Shown: piece by piece, positions 18,369-27,745 of the stretch
Layout: every line of letters begins with the position of its first letter
How positions within the stretch are numbered: position 1 is the stretch's first letter
Origin: Gordonia lacunae
Lineage (GTDB): Bacteria; Actinomycetota; Actinomycetes; Mycobacteriales; Mycobacteriaceae
Length of the DNA stretch: 64,000 nucleotides
Assembly: GCF_002149015.1 (NCBI RefSeq)
Contig: NZ_NGFO01000018.1
Coordinates: 1 to 64,000, forward strand
Direction: 5' to 3'
The notes under the pieces: generated by a model
What the model was told of the DNA's origin: nothing
The model's database searches: none
What the model saw: the letters and a program-made list of their open reading frames with translations, nothing else
Program-made: the position numbers and the translations under genes

Positions 18369-18385
18369 GTAGACATAGTGTTCAG
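18369..18385. promoter_or_regulatory. Cluster operator site 5 (nitroreductase / DUF2236 divergent region)
   Basis: GTAGACA-TAG-TGTTCAG, with the same right half as site 1 (TGTTCAG). A lone CCATACA half-site lies 13 bases to its left (18356-18362). TACGGT directly to its right (18386-18391) is a plausible -10 for the rightward gene. Confidence 0.45.
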
Positions 18386-18455
18386 TACGGTCTACCCTGC
18401 GTTGTAACGACGATCACATGCGGTCGGCGTACCGATCACCCACCTAGGAGGCGCG

Positions 18456-19778
18456 ATGACCATCACCGAGCCACACACGCAGCCGATGAGTTTCCGCGGC
18501 GATCTCGACGTTCCGCCGGGACTGCCGCGCGGTATCGACTTGGGACGAATTGCGAACAAGGACAAAGCGATCGCGATGTACGGTCGCGACCTGGTCGAGA
18601 AGCTGACCGACCACGCCCTGCTCGCCGACGACTATGCCTACGCGGCGATGCACGACTTCAAGGACAAATCCAACAATTCGACGTGGCGTACCTTCGACCA
18701 GGCCCTCGATCACGGGATCGACGCGATCGACGACCCCAGCCCCGGACTGATCGCGCTGTTCGATCAGCTCGACCACATACCCGACTGGGTCGATTTCGAC
18801 CAGCTCTACCGCGGTGCGGTCGCTTTCTGGCGGGCCGGCCCGATCGTCCCGCCCGTCCTCGCCTGGGGTGCGATCGCCGGGGGCTTCTCCATGTACAGCG
18901 CAACCCGCCCGGTCCTGTTCAGCGGTCGACTCCGCGAGCAGGACAAGGTGGGGACCCGGCTCGTCGAGAGTTTCCGGTACGTGGTCGCCGCCTACACCCC
19001 CGGCGGGATGGCGCGTTTCGAGGAGGGCTTCCGCCTCACCGCGAAGGTCCGCATGATCCATGCCGCGGTTCGTCACAGTCTCGGGCGATCCGACCACTGG
19101 GACTGGGCCGGCTGGGGCATCCCCATCAACAACTTCGACAGCATGGTCACCCAGGCCGGCCAGTTCGGGGTGAAGTTCACCGATGCGGTCCAGTCCTCGG
19201 GAATCCGTTTCAGCGACCGGGAACTCGAGGACATCTTCGCCCTGAGCCGCTACGTGGGATACGTGATCGGCGTTCCCGAGGACATCCTGCACACGGATTA
19301 CGAGGACGCTCGTCGCAAGACCGATCTGCACACGCTGGTCGAACTGCCACCGGACGAGCTCTGCCACGACGTCGTCCACTCGATCATCGAGTACAGCGTC
19401 GAGAACCCACCCGGCGACGTCGAGGTGCTACCGGGACCGGTGGCCAAGTTCATGACGAACGAACGTCGACTCAAGCTCGCATATGGGTTGTTGCACTCGT
19501 GGATCCCGCCGCACGTCATGGATGCTCTGGGAGTCGAGAAGACCGGTTGGCGGCACATCCTGCCGACGATCAGCCCGCTCGTCAACCTCGCCGATCGAGT
19601 CGGACGGGTGTTGCCACACGACGACGAGAAGGCCGCGTTCACCATGCTTCGCCAATTCAACGACGCGATCAAACTCCCCGACGGCGCGAACAAGGAGATG
19701 GCCGTGGCCAACCCCGACGAGGTCCACGCGGACATCGCCGCGAACAAGGGCGGAATGCCGGTGGTCGCGAAGAAGTGA
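18456..19778 (+). CDS. DUF2236 oxygenase (MpaB / latex-clearing-protein family)
   Basis: This 440-residue protein of the DUF2236 family includes the haem-dependent rubber oxygenase Lcp and fungal MpaB. The family-like core is seen in AGGFSMYSATRPVLFSGRL and the histidine-bearing RMIHAAVRHSLGRSDHW. No signal peptide is visible, so it is probably cytoplasmic, unlike secreted Lcp. The ATG has AGGAGG about five bases upstream. It overlaps the following CoA-transferase gene by GTGA. The reaction is unknown. Oxygenation or cleavage of an unsaturated lipid-like substrate is inferred from the family only. Confidence 0.8.
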   Translation: MTITEPHTQPMSFRGDLDVPPGLPRGIDLGRIANKDKAIAMYGRDLVEKLTDHALLADDYAYAAMHDFKDKSNNSTWRTFDQALDHGIDAIDDPSPGLIALFDQLDHIPDWVDFDQLYRGAVAFWRAGPIVPPVLAWGAIAGGFSMYSATRPVLFSGRLREQDKVGTRLVESFRYVVAAYTPGGMARFEEGFRLTAKVRMIHAAVRHSLGRSDHWDWAGWGIPINNFDSMVTQAGQFGVKFTDAVQSSGIRFSDRELEDIFALSRYVGYVIGVPEDILHTDYEDARRKTDLHTLVELPPDELCHDVVHSIIEYSVENPPGDVEVLPGPVAKFMTNERRLKLAYGLLHSWIPPHVMDALGVEKTGWRHILPTISPLVNLADRVGRVLPHDDEKAAFTMLRQFNDAIKLPDGANKEMAVANPDEVHADIAANKGGMPVVAKK

Positions 19779-20936
19779 GCAGCGAGTCGACAACCCCTCC
19801 CCTGGCGGGCACCCGGATCATCGAACTCGCCGGCATCGGCCCCGGCCCGTTCGCGGCGATGATGCTGGCGGACATGGGTGCCGAGGTCATCACCGTCGAC
19901 CGACCCGGGGGCAACCCCTGGGCGGTCGGCGGTCACGGCATCCTGTTCCGGAGCCGGCGGCACATCGCCGTGGATCTCAAGTCCGAGGCGGGTGCATCGG
20001 TGGTGCGGCGCCTGTGTGCCGGCGCCGACGGTCTCATCGAGACGTTTCGACCCGGTGTCGCCGAACGCCTGGGGGTCGGGCCGGCGGACTGCCGGCCCCA
20101 CAACCCGAACCTCGTGTACGGGCGCATGACCGGCTGGGGTCAGACCGGTCCGATGGCGTCGCTGCCCGGCCATGACATCAACTACATCGCACTCACCGGC
20201 GCCCTGCATCAGATCGGACGGAAGGCCGGGCCACCGGTTTCCGCCCCTCAACCTCGTCGGCGACTTCGGCGGCGGCGGAACCTTTCTCGCCGTCGGGATG
20301 CTCGCGGGCATCCTGTCCGCCCGCGCCGGGCACGGCGGACGGGTCGTCGACGCGGCGATGATCGACGGCGCCTCGGCCCTGATGGCGATGTTCCACTCAT
20401 ACCGGGCCGAGGGCAACTTCGTCGAGGAACGCGGGGCCAACCTGCTCGACACCGGCGCCTTCTTCTACGACGTCTACGAGACCCGCGACGGTAGGTGGGT
20501 GAGCATCGGCGCCATCGAGAATCAGTTCTGGGTGGAGCTCTGCGACGTCCTGGATCTACCCGAGGCGATGAAGCACGATCACCTCGACCCCACTAGGTGG
20601 GACGAGTACCGAAAGGCCCTGGGCGAACGGATCGCGCAGTCCGACCGGGACGAGCTCGACCGCGCATTTGCGGGCCGAAACACTTGCTATGCGCCGGTTC
20701 TGACGCTGTCCGAAACGGTGGAACACCCCCATCACCGCGCCCGGAAGACGTTCGTGACGGTCGACGACGCGGTGCAACCGGCTCCGGCCCCTCGCTTCGA
20801 CGGCCACCCACCCACGGCTCCCCGTCCGCGTCGCGCGCCGGGCGCCGACACTGTCGAGGTGCTCGGTGAGACCGGCTTCTCCCCGACCGAGATCGAGTCC
20901 CTGCTCGCCGATGGAGTGATCGACTCGACCCCATGA
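19775..20936 (+). pseudogene. CaiB/BaiF-type CoA-transferase or racemase, frameshifted
   Basis: This family III CoA-transferase / alpha-methylacyl-CoA racemase-like gene would encode 386 residues but is broken by one extra base. The first part runs from the GTG at 19775 (PLAGTRIIELAGIGPGPFAA) to RKAGPPV. The reading then must shift at the TTT at 20238-20240 to continue as PPLNLVGDFGGGGTFLAVG through to VIDSTP. Both halves align end to end with one intact family member, so a single-base insertion explains everything. The gene is coupled to the DUF2236 gene by GTGA. It may be a genuine recent mutation or a sequencing error. The expected role is CoA transfer or 2-methylacyl-CoA epimerisation. 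Confidence 0.88.
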
Positions 20937-20938
20937 CC

Positions 20939-20979
20939 TCGGTGGTTGCCCGGTCGAATCTCTCCCGGGCAACCACCGA
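20939..20979. terminator. Bidirectional hairpin between convergent genes
   Basis: There is a perfect 15-bp stem (arms 20939-20953 and 20965-20979, key core GGTTGCCCGG) with an 11-base loop. It lies between the CoA-transferase stop and the convergent acyl-CoA dehydrogenase stop. No T-tract follows, as is common in high-GC actinobacteria. Confidence 0.75.
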
Positions 20980-21006
20980 TTCACCACTACCCCAGCAAGA
21001 CTCGGC

Positions 21007-22146
21007 TCACAGACCCAGCGAACGGCCGACGATCTCTCGCATGATCTCGTTGGTGCCGCCGTAGATTCGCTGTACCCGCGCGTCCCGCCATCTCCGCGCG
21101 ACGTCGTACTCCTCCATGTAGCCGTATCCGCCGTGCATCTGGAGGCAGGTGTCCAGCGCGCTGAACTCCAGCTCGGTGGTCCAGAACTTCGCGCCGGCCG
21201 CCTCGGCTGCGGTGAGTTCACCGGCGTTCTGCGCCTCGATGCACCGATCCACGAAGACCCGGGCGATTCCCACCTGCGTGGACAACTCGGCCAGGGTGAA
21301 GCGGTTCGCCTGGAAGCTCCCGATGGGTTGACCGAAGGCCTTGCGCTCCTTGCCGTAGGCGATGGCGGTCTCGACCGCGTACTCGGCCTGGGCGACCGCC
21401 ACGACCGCCATCGACAACCGTTCCTGGGCAAGGTTGCCCATCATGTACCGAAGCCCTTTACCCGGTTCACCGAGCACATCCGATTCGGCGACGAGGACGT
21501 CCTCGAAGAACAACTCCGCGGTGTCCTGTGCCTTGCGGCCGATCTTCTGCAACTTGCGACCGCGTTGGAATCCGTCGTGGTCGGCGGACACGACGAACAG
21601 ACCGAATCCACCGCCGTCGTCCTCGGGGATCCTGGCTGCGACGATGATCAGGTCGGCCTGGATACCGCGGGTGATGAAGGTCTTGGAACCGTTGAGACGC
21701 CAGCCACCGTCGACCCGGGTCGCAGAGGACTTGATCGCGCGCAGGTCCGAACCGGTACCCGGCTCGGACATGGCGATGGCGATCGCGGTCTCCCCGCTGA
21801 CGATGCCGGGCAGCCAGCGGCCCTGCTGTTCCGGCGTCGCGATGTCCAGGAAGTACGGGAGCACGATGTCGTTGGTCAGCGAGAAGCCGTCCCCGACGGT
21901 CCCGGTCCGGACCACTTCCTCGTTCAGGACCGCATTGAATCGAAAGTCGCGTGATCCCGCGCCGCCGTACTGTTCCGGAGCCGCGAAGCCGACCAGCCCC
22001 TGATCGGCCGCCGCGGTCCAGAAGTCACGACTGACCTCACCGGCGTCCTCCCAGTCGGCCGTACGCGGTACGGCTTCCTTGGTCAGGAAGGACCGGACGG
22101 TGTCCCGGAACTGATCGTGCTCGGAGTCGAAAAGTGTTCTCTTCAT
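21007..22146 (-). CDS. Acyl-CoA dehydrogenase 1
   Basis: This 379-residue FAD-dependent acyl-CoA dehydrogenase shows the signature segments AIAMSEPGTGSDL, LNGSKTFITRG, and C-terminal QMHGGYGYMEEYDVARRWRDARVQRIYGGTNEIM. The position of the MCAD catalytic glutamate is Gly (IYGGTNEI), as in the long-chain/isovaleryl type, which take the base from another helix. It precedes nothing downstream but shares the strand with acyl-CoA dehydrogenase 2, with a 22-bp gap, so the two are probably cotranscribed from the operator site 6 promoter. Confidence 0.93.
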   Translation of the reverse strand: MKRTLFDSEHDQFRDTVRSFLTKEAVPRTADWEDAGEVSRDFWTAAADQGLVGFAAPEQYGGAGSRDFRFNAVLNEEVVRTGTVGDGFSLTNDIVLPYFLDIATPEQQGRWLPGIVSGETAIAIAMSEPGTGSDLRAIKSSATRVDGGWRLNGSKTFITRGIQADLIIVAARIPEDDGGGFGLFVVSADHDGFQRGRKLQKIGRKAQDTAELFFEDVLVAESDVLGEPGKGLRYMMGNLAQERLSMAVVAVAQAEYAVETAIAYGKERKAFGQPIGSFQANRFTLAELSTQVGIARVFVDRCIEAQNAGELTAAEAAGAKFWTTELEFSALDTCLQMHGGYGYMEEYDVARRWRDARVQRIYGGTNEIMREIVGRSLGL

Positions 22147-22168
22147 GATGTCGTGTGCTCGTCAACCC

Positions 22169-23344
22169 TCAACGGAGGAGGGACTTGCCGATGATCTCCT
22201 TCATGATCTCGTTGGCGCCGCCGTAGATTCGCTGCACGCGCGCGTCGACATAGGCCTTGGCGATCGGGTACTCGGACATGAAGCCGTAGCCGCCGAACAT
22301 CTGCAGACACCGGTCGACGACACGCCCCTGCACCTCACTGGCCGCGAGTTTCGCCATCGCGGCCCGGTCGGCGGTCAGGTCACCGGTCGTGTGCTGGAGC
22401 AGGCAGTCATCGACGAAAGAGCGGACGACCTGGGTCTGCACGTGAGCGTCGGCGAGTGTGAACCGGGTGTTCTGATTCGCCGCCAACGGTTTTCCGAATG
22501 CGGTTCTGGTGGTGACGTAGTCCCGCGCCAGCTCGACCGCTCGTGCCGCTGCAGCCGTGCTCGCCACCGCGATCGTCAGCCGCTCTTGCGGGAGGTTGGT
22601 GACAAGTGCACGGAAACCCCCACCTCGCTCGCCCAGCAGATTCTCCTTGGGGACCCGCGCGTCCTCGAAGAACAACTCGGCGGTGTCCTGTGCGTGCATG
22701 CCGATCTTCTCCAGATTGCGCCCCCGTGTGAAGCCCGGGGTGTCCCGTTCGACGACGAGCAGCGACAGACCTCCGTGTCGGTCACCGTCGCTGTCGGTCC
22801 GCGCGGCGACGATCACCAGATCGGCGTTGATCCCATTGGAGATGAACGTCTTCGAGCCGTTCAGCACGAAGTGGTCACCCTCCTCCTTCGCGGTCGTGGA
22901 GATGCCCGCTAGATCGGAACCCGTGCCCGGCTCGGTCATCGCGATGGCCGCGATGAGATCACCCGACGTCAGTCCGGGCAGCCAGCGCCGCTTCTGGTCA
23001 ACGTCGGCGTAGCGCTCGAAATACGGGACGCAGATGTCGTTGTGGAGATTGACCCCGAACGACATCACCCCCGCGTCGGCGACTTCCTCGGCGATGACCG
23101 CGTTGAAGCGGAAGTCATCGGTGCCGCCGCCGCCGAACTCTTCGTCGACCGACATCCCGAGGAACCCGTGCGAGCCGGCCTTCTGGAAGAGTTCGCGAGG
23201 GATGCGCCCCTCCCTCTCCCAGGTCTCGTACCCCGGCACGACGTCGGTGTCGAGGAATCGGCGAAAGCTCTCCCGGAAGGTCTCGTGCTCGGGTTCGTAC
23301 ACACCTCGTGCATGTGCACGTGGACGATTCGCGGTGACTGTCAT
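22169..23344 (-). CDS. Acyl-CoA dehydrogenase 2
   Basis: This 391-residue acyl-CoA dehydrogenase has motifs AIAMTEPGTGSDLAG, LNGSKTFISNGINADL and MFGGYGFMSEYPIAKAYVDAR. As in its neighbour, the YGGANEIM segment carries Gly where MCAD has its base. The ATG at 23344 has AGGA about eight bases upstream. Long upstream in-frame extensions run over the divergent oxygenase gene and were rejected. It is transcribed away from the Baeyer-Villiger gene, and operator site 6 lies between them. It is likely the first gene of a two-gene operon with acyl-CoA dehydrogenase 1. Confidence 0.93.
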   Translation of the reverse strand: MTVTANRPRAHARGVYEPEHETFRESFRRFLDTDVVPGYETWEREGRIPRELFQKAGSHGFLGMSVDEEFGGGGTDDFRFNAVIAEEVADAGVMSFGVNLHNDICVPYFERYADVDQKRRWLPGLTSGDLIAAIAMTEPGTGSDLAGISTTAKEEGDHFVLNGSKTFISNGINADLVIVAARTDSDGDRHGGLSLLVVERDTPGFTRGRNLEKIGMHAQDTAELFFEDARVPKENLLGERGGGFRALVTNLPQERLTIAVASTAAAARAVELARDYVTTRTAFGKPLAANQNTRFTLADAHVQTQVVRSFVDDCLLQHTTGDLTADRAAMAKLAASEVQGRVVDRCLQMFGGYGFMSEYPIAKAYVDARVQRIYGGANEIMKEIIGKSLLR

Positions 23345-23425
23345 CTGTCTGTCCTGTCTGTCGATCGATCTGGAAGAGGAGGCCGTGGTGCTCCGCCATC
23401 GGCCGGAATGTGATTGACGCCACGT

Positions 23426-23442
23426 CTGAACACATTGTATGG
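23426..23442. promoter_or_regulatory. Cluster operator site 6 (oxygenase / dehydrogenase divergent region)
   Basis: CTGAACA-CAT-TGTATGG is an exact 7-3-7 combination of the two half-site types seen elsewhere. TATGGT in its right half is seven bases from the monooxygenase ATG, so the operator covers a leaderless promoter. Confidence 0.6.
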
Positions 23443-23450
23443 TCTCGTGT

Positions 23451-25472
23451 ATGCCAGAGTCCAGTTCCCCCCGCCTCGCCCCCGAGTGGAGCGGCGCTCC
23501 CGACGGCGCATTCCGGCCCGACGCCGACTTCACCGACGAGCAACTCGCGCTCGCACTCAGACACGCCAATCTCCCGATCTTGCTGGGCTCGTTGGCTCTA
23601 CTGACCGGCGACGACCGCTGGATCGAGGATCCGTACCTGCCCACCGCTCCTCCCGATCTCGGCGACCACGACACCGGGGGATTCGAACCCGAACTCGCCG
23701 AACGTATTCGGCGGGAGGCGGCAGCAACTCTTCGCGCGTGGCGAGACGGCAGTCTCGAGGTTGCGGACGCACCCACGCCCGAGCGCCTGTCGCGCATCCT
23801 CTCGGTGATGTTGGCGGAGCAACTCCCGGACGATTACGGGCAACTCCTGGGCGAGGAGATGGGCTTGTATCGTCGGCACTCCACACCACAGGTCGCGGCA
23901 CCCGAGAACTTCCGCGTCGCGATCGTCGGTGCGGGAATCTCCGGACTGGCAATGGCGATCCGCCTACAGCAGACCGGCATCGACTACGTACTCATCGACA
24001 AGAACGACGACGTCGGTGGCACGTGGCACGAGAACGTGTACCCGGGGTGCGGGGTAGACACCCCGAGCTACCTCTACGCGCTGTCCTTCGACCCGAACCC
24101 CGAGTGGTCCAGCTACTTCGCTCCACAGGACGAGCTCGCGGCCTACTGGCGAGCACTGGCCGAACGCCATGGCGTCCTGGCACGTACGCGATTCTCGACG
24201 GTGGTCGATCAGGCCGAGTTCGACCCGGCGACCGCCGGTTGGACACTCGACCTCAGATCGGTACGATCCGGCGATATCGAGAGCCTCTCTGCGACAGTCG
24301 TTGTCAGCGCGGTCGGACTCCTGAACCAGCCGAGCATCCCCGACCTGCCGGGGTTGTCCGACTTCGAGGGCCCGGTCTTGCACACGGCGCAGTGGGACCC
24401 GACGGTCGACCTCCGCGGCAAGCGAATCGCGGTGATCGGCACAGGTGCGAGCGCCATGCAGTTCGTTCCCGCCGCCGCCGAAGACGCGGCCGAGGTCCGG
24501 GTGTTCCAGCGAACACCCCAGTGGGCGATGCCCCATCCGCTCAAAGGTCAGCCGGTCGACGGCACAGCGCACTGGCTGAACAAACACGTGCCGTTCTACC
24601 TCGCGTGGTATCGCGCCCGCCTGTTCTGGCGGATGGGTGACAAGGTGTGGCGCCTCCTACAGGTCGACCGCGACTATCCCCACCTCGGGCGAGCGATCAA
24701 CAAGGGAAACGACCGGCTACGCGCCATGCTGACCGCGTACATCGAGAGTGAGTTGGCCGACCGCCCAGATCTGCTCGAGAAGAGCCTGCCCGACTATCCA
24801 CCGTACGGAAAACGGCTTCTCATCGATGCCGGTTGGTTCCGTACGCTTCGCCGCGAGAACGTCGATCTCGTCACCACCGGGATCGGCACGGTCACGACGA
24901 GCGGTGTTCGCACCCGGGACGGAGTCGATCACGCCGCCGACGTCCTGGTGCTCGCAACAGGATTCAAGTCGGTCGATGTTCTCGGGTCGCTCACCGTCCG
25001 AGGCCGCGACGGGCGGACACTCCGAGAGGTCTGGGGCGCCGACGACGGCCGGGCCCATCTCGGTATCACCGTGCCCGGATTCCCGAACTTCTTCTGCTTG
25101 TACGGCCCCAACACCAACACCGGTCACGGCGGCACGGTCATCGCCGGCACCGAGATGCAGATTCAGCACATCACGGCGCTGATCAGCGCGATGGTCGACG
25201 AGCGGTTCGACTCGATCGAGGTCCGTCCCGAGGCGTTCGACACCTACAACCGCGAACTCGACGCGGCCCTCGAGGACACGGTGTGGCACTTCGGCGGTAC
25301 GACGACGTATTACCGCAACGCGCGAGGCCGAATCGTCACCAATAGCCCCTGGCGGTACGTCGACTACTGGCGTCGTGTCCACCAGCCCGACTTCTCCGAG
25401 TTCATCACCACGCGCGGAACCGTCACGACAGCGCAGGAGTCGTCTGGCGGCGCCGGACAACTCACCCACTGA
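23451..25472 (+). CDS. Baeyer-Villiger-type flavin monooxygenase with N-terminal extension
   Basis: This 673-residue NADPH- and FAD-dependent monooxygenase would insert oxygen next to a ketone to give an ester or lactone. The FAD site is IVGAGISG (residues 158-165). The Baeyer-Villiger fingerprint FxGxxxHxxxWD is exact (FEGPVLHTAQWD, 305-316), and the NADPH site is VIGTGASAMQ from 328. About 150 residues precede the FAD domain, as in 4-hydroxyacetophenone monooxygenase types. The ATG at 23451 is preceded by TATGGT plus seven bases and no ribosome-binding site, implying a leaderless mRNA. The ATG at 23439 lies inside operator site 6. The next gene, an acyl-CoA synthetase, follows after 49 bp. 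Confidence 0.92.
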   Translation: MPESSSPRLAPEWSGAPDGAFRPDADFTDEQLALALRHANLPILLGSLALLTGDDRWIEDPYLPTAPPDLGDHDTGGFEPELAERIRREAAATLRAWRDGSLEVADAPTPERLSRILSVMLAEQLPDDYGQLLGEEMGLYRRHSTPQVAAPENFRVAIVGAGISGLAMAIRLQQTGIDYVLIDKNDDVGGTWHENVYPGCGVDTPSYLYALSFDPNPEWSSYFAPQDELAAYWRALAERHGVLARTRFSTVVDQAEFDPATAGWTLDLRSVRSGDIESLSATVVVSAVGLLNQPSIPDLPGLSDFEGPVLHTAQWDPTVDLRGKRIAVIGTGASAMQFVPAAAEDAAEVRVFQRTPQWAMPHPLKGQPVDGTAHWLNKHVPFYLAWYRARLFWRMGDKVWRLLQVDRDYPHLGRAINKGNDRLRAMLTAYIESELADRPDLLEKSLPDYPPYGKRLLIDAGWFRTLRRENVDLVTTGIGTVTTSGVRTRDGVDHAADVLVLATGFKSVDVLGSLTVRGRDGRTLREVWGADDGRAHLGITVPGFPNFFCLYGPNTNTGHGGTVIAGTEMQIQHITALISAMVDERFDSIEVRPEAFDTYNRELDAALEDTVWHFGGTTTYYRNARGRIVTNSPWRYVDYWRRVHQPDFSEFITTRGTVTTAQESSGGAGQLTH

Positions 25473-25521
25473 GCCGGCCAGCCCGTACCCTCTCGTCCCA
25501 TCGCAATCGAGGCAGAACACG

Positions 25522-27366
25522 ATGACACACGCACCTCAGGCCCCGTCCGCACCTGTTGCCGCCCCGGGCATCTCCGCCACCACGCTGGTCGGGGCCTTCC
25601 AGGCCACGGCCGCGAGTCGGCCCGATTCCACCGCCCTGAGCGCCTTCGGCGAGGAGCGATCGCTCACCTGGTCCGAATACCGCACGGCGGTGGAAGAAGT
25701 TGCCACCGGTCTGGCGGCACTCGGTGTCAGACAAGGCGACACGGTCGCCGTCATGCTGCCGAACAGCCCCGAGTTCCACATCGTCGACATGGCCGTGTTG
25801 CACCTGGGCGCGACGCCGTTCTCGATCTATCTCACCTCGGCGCCAGATCAGATCAGCTACCTGTTCGACAACGCCGGGAACTCCGTCGTCGTCGCGGACT
25901 CCGCCTTCCTCGACGTCCTCCAACGCACCGCCGCGCCCGCCGTCAAGCACATCGTGGTGACGAACCCGGCCGGTGCATCGACCGTCCATGACAACGGACC
26001 CGCCACGCTCACCCCGCTCGATGAGCTACGTGTCCGCCGCGCCGCCGGCTTCGACTTCGAGAAAACCTGGCGTTCGGTGCGCGCCGACGATCTGGCCACG
26101 CTGATCTACACATCGGGCACCACGGGAGATCCGAAGGGCGTCGAGCTCACCCACGCCAACCTGATGTTCGTCATGTACACCTGTAACCAGCGTTTCCCGT
26201 TCGCCGTCGACGGCGCGGCCATCAGTTACCTGCCCACCGCGCACGCCGCAGATCGCGTGTTCTCGCACTACCTGGCGACCGTGACGGGGTGGCCCATCAC
26301 CACCGTTCGTGATGCGACAACCGTTTTCGGCGCAGTCGCCGAGGCTCATCCGACCTGGTTCCTGGGCGTGCCGCGGATCTGGGAAAAACTCCGGGCAGGC
26401 CTGCTCGCGCGGTTCTCGGCGCTACCGGACGGTCCGCGCGATGCGACGTCGGCCGCGCTGGAGGCCGCGATCCGCCTGGTGCAGATCGAGCAACGCCGCG
26501 AATCGGTTCCGGCAGATCTACAGGACGCCGTCAGTGTCGCCGACGAACGCATCTTCGCCGACCTCCGCGCACAACTCGGACTGGACCGCGTCGCACTCCT
26601 CATGACCGGCGCGGCGCCGATCGCGCCGGCGGTGCACGAGTTCTTCCTCGCGCTCGGCCTGCCGCTTCAGGAGGGCTTCGGGATGTCCGAGACCGGCGCG
26701 CTGGGATTCACCAACGTGCCCGGCGACATCCGCGTCGGCAAGGTGGGCCTGGCTCAGCCGGGCACCGAGGCCAGGCTCGCCGACGACGGCGAGCTCCTGT
26801 TGCGCGGCCCACACGTGATGCGCGGCTACCGCAAGGCCCCCGCGAAGACAGCTGAGGCGATCGATGAGTTCGGCTGGTTGCACACCGGCGACATCGCGCA
26901 GATCGACGACGAGGGATGGGTCACGATCGTCGACCGCAAGAAGGAACTGATCATCAACGCTGCGGGCAAGAACATGTCCCCGGTCAACATCGAGGGGAAA
27001 CTGAAGAGTGCCTCGCCCCTGATCGGTCAGGCGTGCGTCATCGGCGACCGCCGGCCCTACAACGTGGCGCTCATCGTCCTCGACCCTGATGCCGCCCGCA
27101 CCTTCGCTGCCGCGCACGGCCTGACGGACGCCAGTCCTGCGGCACTCATCGACAATGCCGCGCTGCGAGACGAAGTCGACCAGGCAGTTGCCCGAGCGAA
27201 CGAGCATCTCTCCCGTGTCGAACAGGTCAAATACCATCGACTCCTCGCCGACGAGTGGCTTCCGGACTCCGATGAGCTCACGCCGACGATGAAACTCAAG
27301 CGCCGTGGTGTGACGACCAAGTACGCCGAGATCATCGAGGACATCTATTCGTCCTCCGCCCGTTAG
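25522..27366 (+). CDS. Long-chain-type acyl-CoA synthetase (AMP-forming)
   Basis: This 614-residue ANL-family ligase activates a carboxylic acid to its CoA thioester with ATP. The P-loop is LIYTSGTTGDPKGVELTH, and the A5-type segment QEGFGMSETGALGFTN follows. The hinge region reads WLHTGDIAQIDDEGWVTIVDRKKELIINAAGKNMSPVNIE in pieces, and the catalytic Lys lies in the TPTMKLKRR tail. The tail and length match FadD15-like long-chain synthetases. The ATG has an upstream GAGG. It lies directly after the monooxygenase and is probably cotranscribed. The substrate is inferred to be the acid released from the oxidised ketone. Confidence 0.92.
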   Translation: MTHAPQAPSAPVAAPGISATTLVGAFQATAASRPDSTALSAFGEERSLTWSEYRTAVEEVATGLAALGVRQGDTVAVMLPNSPEFHIVDMAVLHLGATPFSIYLTSAPDQISYLFDNAGNSVVVADSAFLDVLQRTAAPAVKHIVVTNPAGASTVHDNGPATLTPLDELRVRRAAGFDFEKTWRSVRADDLATLIYTSGTTGDPKGVELTHANLMFVMYTCNQRFPFAVDGAAISYLPTAHAADRVFSHYLATVTGWPITTVRDATTVFGAVAEAHPTWFLGVPRIWEKLRAGLLARFSALPDGPRDATSAALEAAIRLVQIEQRRESVPADLQDAVSVADERIFADLRAQLGLDRVALLMTGAAPIAPAVHEFFLALGLPLQEGFGMSETGALGFTNVPGDIRVGKVGLAQPGTEARLADDGELLLRGPHVMRGYRKAPAKTAEAIDEFGWLHTGDIAQIDDEGWVTIVDRKKELIINAAGKNMSPVNIEGKLKSASPLIGQACVIGDRRPYNVALIVLDPDAARTFAAAHGLTDASPAALIDNAALRDEVDQAVARANEHLSRVEQVKYHRLLADEWLPDSDELTPTMKLKRRGVTTKYAEIIEDIYSSSAR

Positions 27367-27398
27367 ACATCGGTACGACAGAGTTCCGGAGCAGCACG

Positions 27399-27728
27399 AT
27401 GGAGATACGCGTCGAAGCACAGACAGTCCGCGTCCTCGACCGAGACAATCTGCGGACCGTTGTCGTCAGTACTCGGGTCAGCGTGTCAGACACCTCGGAG
27501 AGACTGCGCCAGCGCGGGATCGGGTTCGTCGACGGAAGCGTTGCCTACGTCGACACGTGGTGGTTGCGGACTCTGAGCGACAACAGGCGGTGGCTCGACG
27601 AGGTCCGCGAGATGCTGTCGTTCGCGGAATGTCATGGGTGGTTCGACGGGGTCTATCTTCGCGCCCGACTCGACATCGATGCGGCACCGATCGTTCGTGC
27701 ACGGGATACGTTACGAGCCACCGGGTGA
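27399..27728 (+). CDS. Hypothetical protein
   Basis: This 109-residue ORF starts at an ATG with CGGAG upstream, 32 bp after the acyl-CoA synthetase. Composition looks protein-like (WWLRTLSDNRRWLDEV; AECHGWFDGVYLRARLD), but the third-codon-position GC is a little lower than in its neighbours. No motif, signal peptide or membrane helix is seen and I recognise no family. It borders a region of decayed genes, so it may itself be non-functional. Confidence 0.45.
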   Translation: MEIRVEAQTVRVLDRDNLRTVVVSTRVSVSDTSERLRQRGIGFVDGSVAYVDTWWLRTLSDNRRWLDEVREMLSFAECHGWFDGVYLRARLDIDAAPIVRARDTLRATG

Positions 27729-27745
27729 CCGGCGCGCAGTAGTAG

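Noticed and set aside
18350..19790. Long open frame on the plus strand overlapping the DUF2236 gene
   Set aside because: Its composition is Arg/Pro-rich frame-shadow sequence. Only its last part (from 19775) is real, as the start of the CoA-transferase gene.
22147..22168. Separate promoter/operator between the two acyl-CoA dehydrogenases
   Set aside because: The 22-bp gap is too short and has no 7-3-7 motif. The genes are better seen as one operon.
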